Positions 63,801 to 64,000 of a stretch of 64,000 nt of DNA are shown here, in pieces (positions within the stretch are counted from its first letter, which is position 1; every line of letters begins with the position of its first letter). The stretch lies in the NCBI RefSeq assembly GCF_900105495.1, contig NZ_FNTF01000002.1:3650501-3714500 (forward strand), read 5' to 3'. The DNA is from Pseudomonas frederiksbergensis (GTDB lineage Bacteria; Pseudomonadota; Gammaproteobacteria; Pseudomonadales; Pseudomonadaceae). The translations under genes were made by a program, and so were the position numbers. The notes under the pieces are model-generated. The model worked only from the letters and a program-made list of their open reading frames with translations, searched no databases and had not been told where the DNA came from.

Positions 63801-64000
<200 letters not shown>

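Overview
The window is chromosomal DNA from a GC-rich gammaproteobacterium, almost certainly a denitrifying member of the Pseudomonas fluorescens group. The reasons are the gene families (BkdR with the bkd operon, NosP/NahK, AgmR, a PQQ-associated gene set, a nirSMCFDLGHJEN-type cluster), REP-type repeats built on short 'gcgagcaggctc' arms, and a second hairpin repeat built on 'GTTCCCACGC...GCGTGGGAA'. No tRNA, rRNA, CRISPR array, phage or intact insertion sequence was seen.

Layout. 1-534 holds no supportable gene. 0.5-8 kb: GNAT acetyltransferase, topoisomerase III, a DUF427 protein, and an iron-uptake signalling unit (FecI-like sigma factor, FecR-like regulator, TonB-dependent receptor) behind a good Fur box. 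8-13.6 kb: L-lactate dehydrogenase, an MFS transporter, a GMC oxidoreductase and a divergent LysR. 13.7-20 kb: a tightly overlapping seven-gene unit on the minus strand encoding a thermostable-hemolysin-family protein, an AMP-dependent ligase, a haem-oxygenase-fold (probable non-haem iron) enzyme, a short-chain dehydrogenase, a periplasmic helical-repeat protein and a QseBC/PmrAB-type two-component system. This is the best candidate for an undescribed pathway. 20-34 kb: assorted genes (cytochrome b561, HEAT-repeat DNA alkylation repair protein, CPA2 antiporter, diguanylate cyclase, protealysin with its emfourin inhibitor, FKBP isomerase, a toxin/immunity remnant, D-cysteine desulfhydrase, P450 with an ArsR regulator, LysE exporter, several LysR regulators, a low-GC acyltransferase).

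34.5-41.5 kb is a branched-chain amino acid block: ilvE, then bkdA1-bkdA2-bkdB-lpdV, with bkdR divergent. 41.6-45 kb carries an ETHE1-like metallohydrolase, a TauE/SafE exporter and a porin. 45-56.3 kb is a signalling and PQQ-associated block: nosP and nahK, AgmR-type regulator, CXXCW protein, ABC-2 permease and ATPase, YVTN propeller, substrate-binding protein, a 40-residue membrane peptide, and a second sensor/regulator pair related to PedS2/PedR2. The PQQ alcohol dehydrogenase itself is not in the window. From 56.3 kb to the right edge lies the nitrite reductase and haem d1 cluster in the order nirS(partial)-M-C-F-D-L-G-H-J-E-N on the minus strand, so a nitric-oxide sensor module sits about 10 kb from the NO-producing enzyme.

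Spacers are repeatedly occupied by paired palindromic repeats of three families. Several intrude on coding ends: the C-terminus of the GMC oxidoreductase is encoded by a repeat, and the nirH stop codon lies in one.
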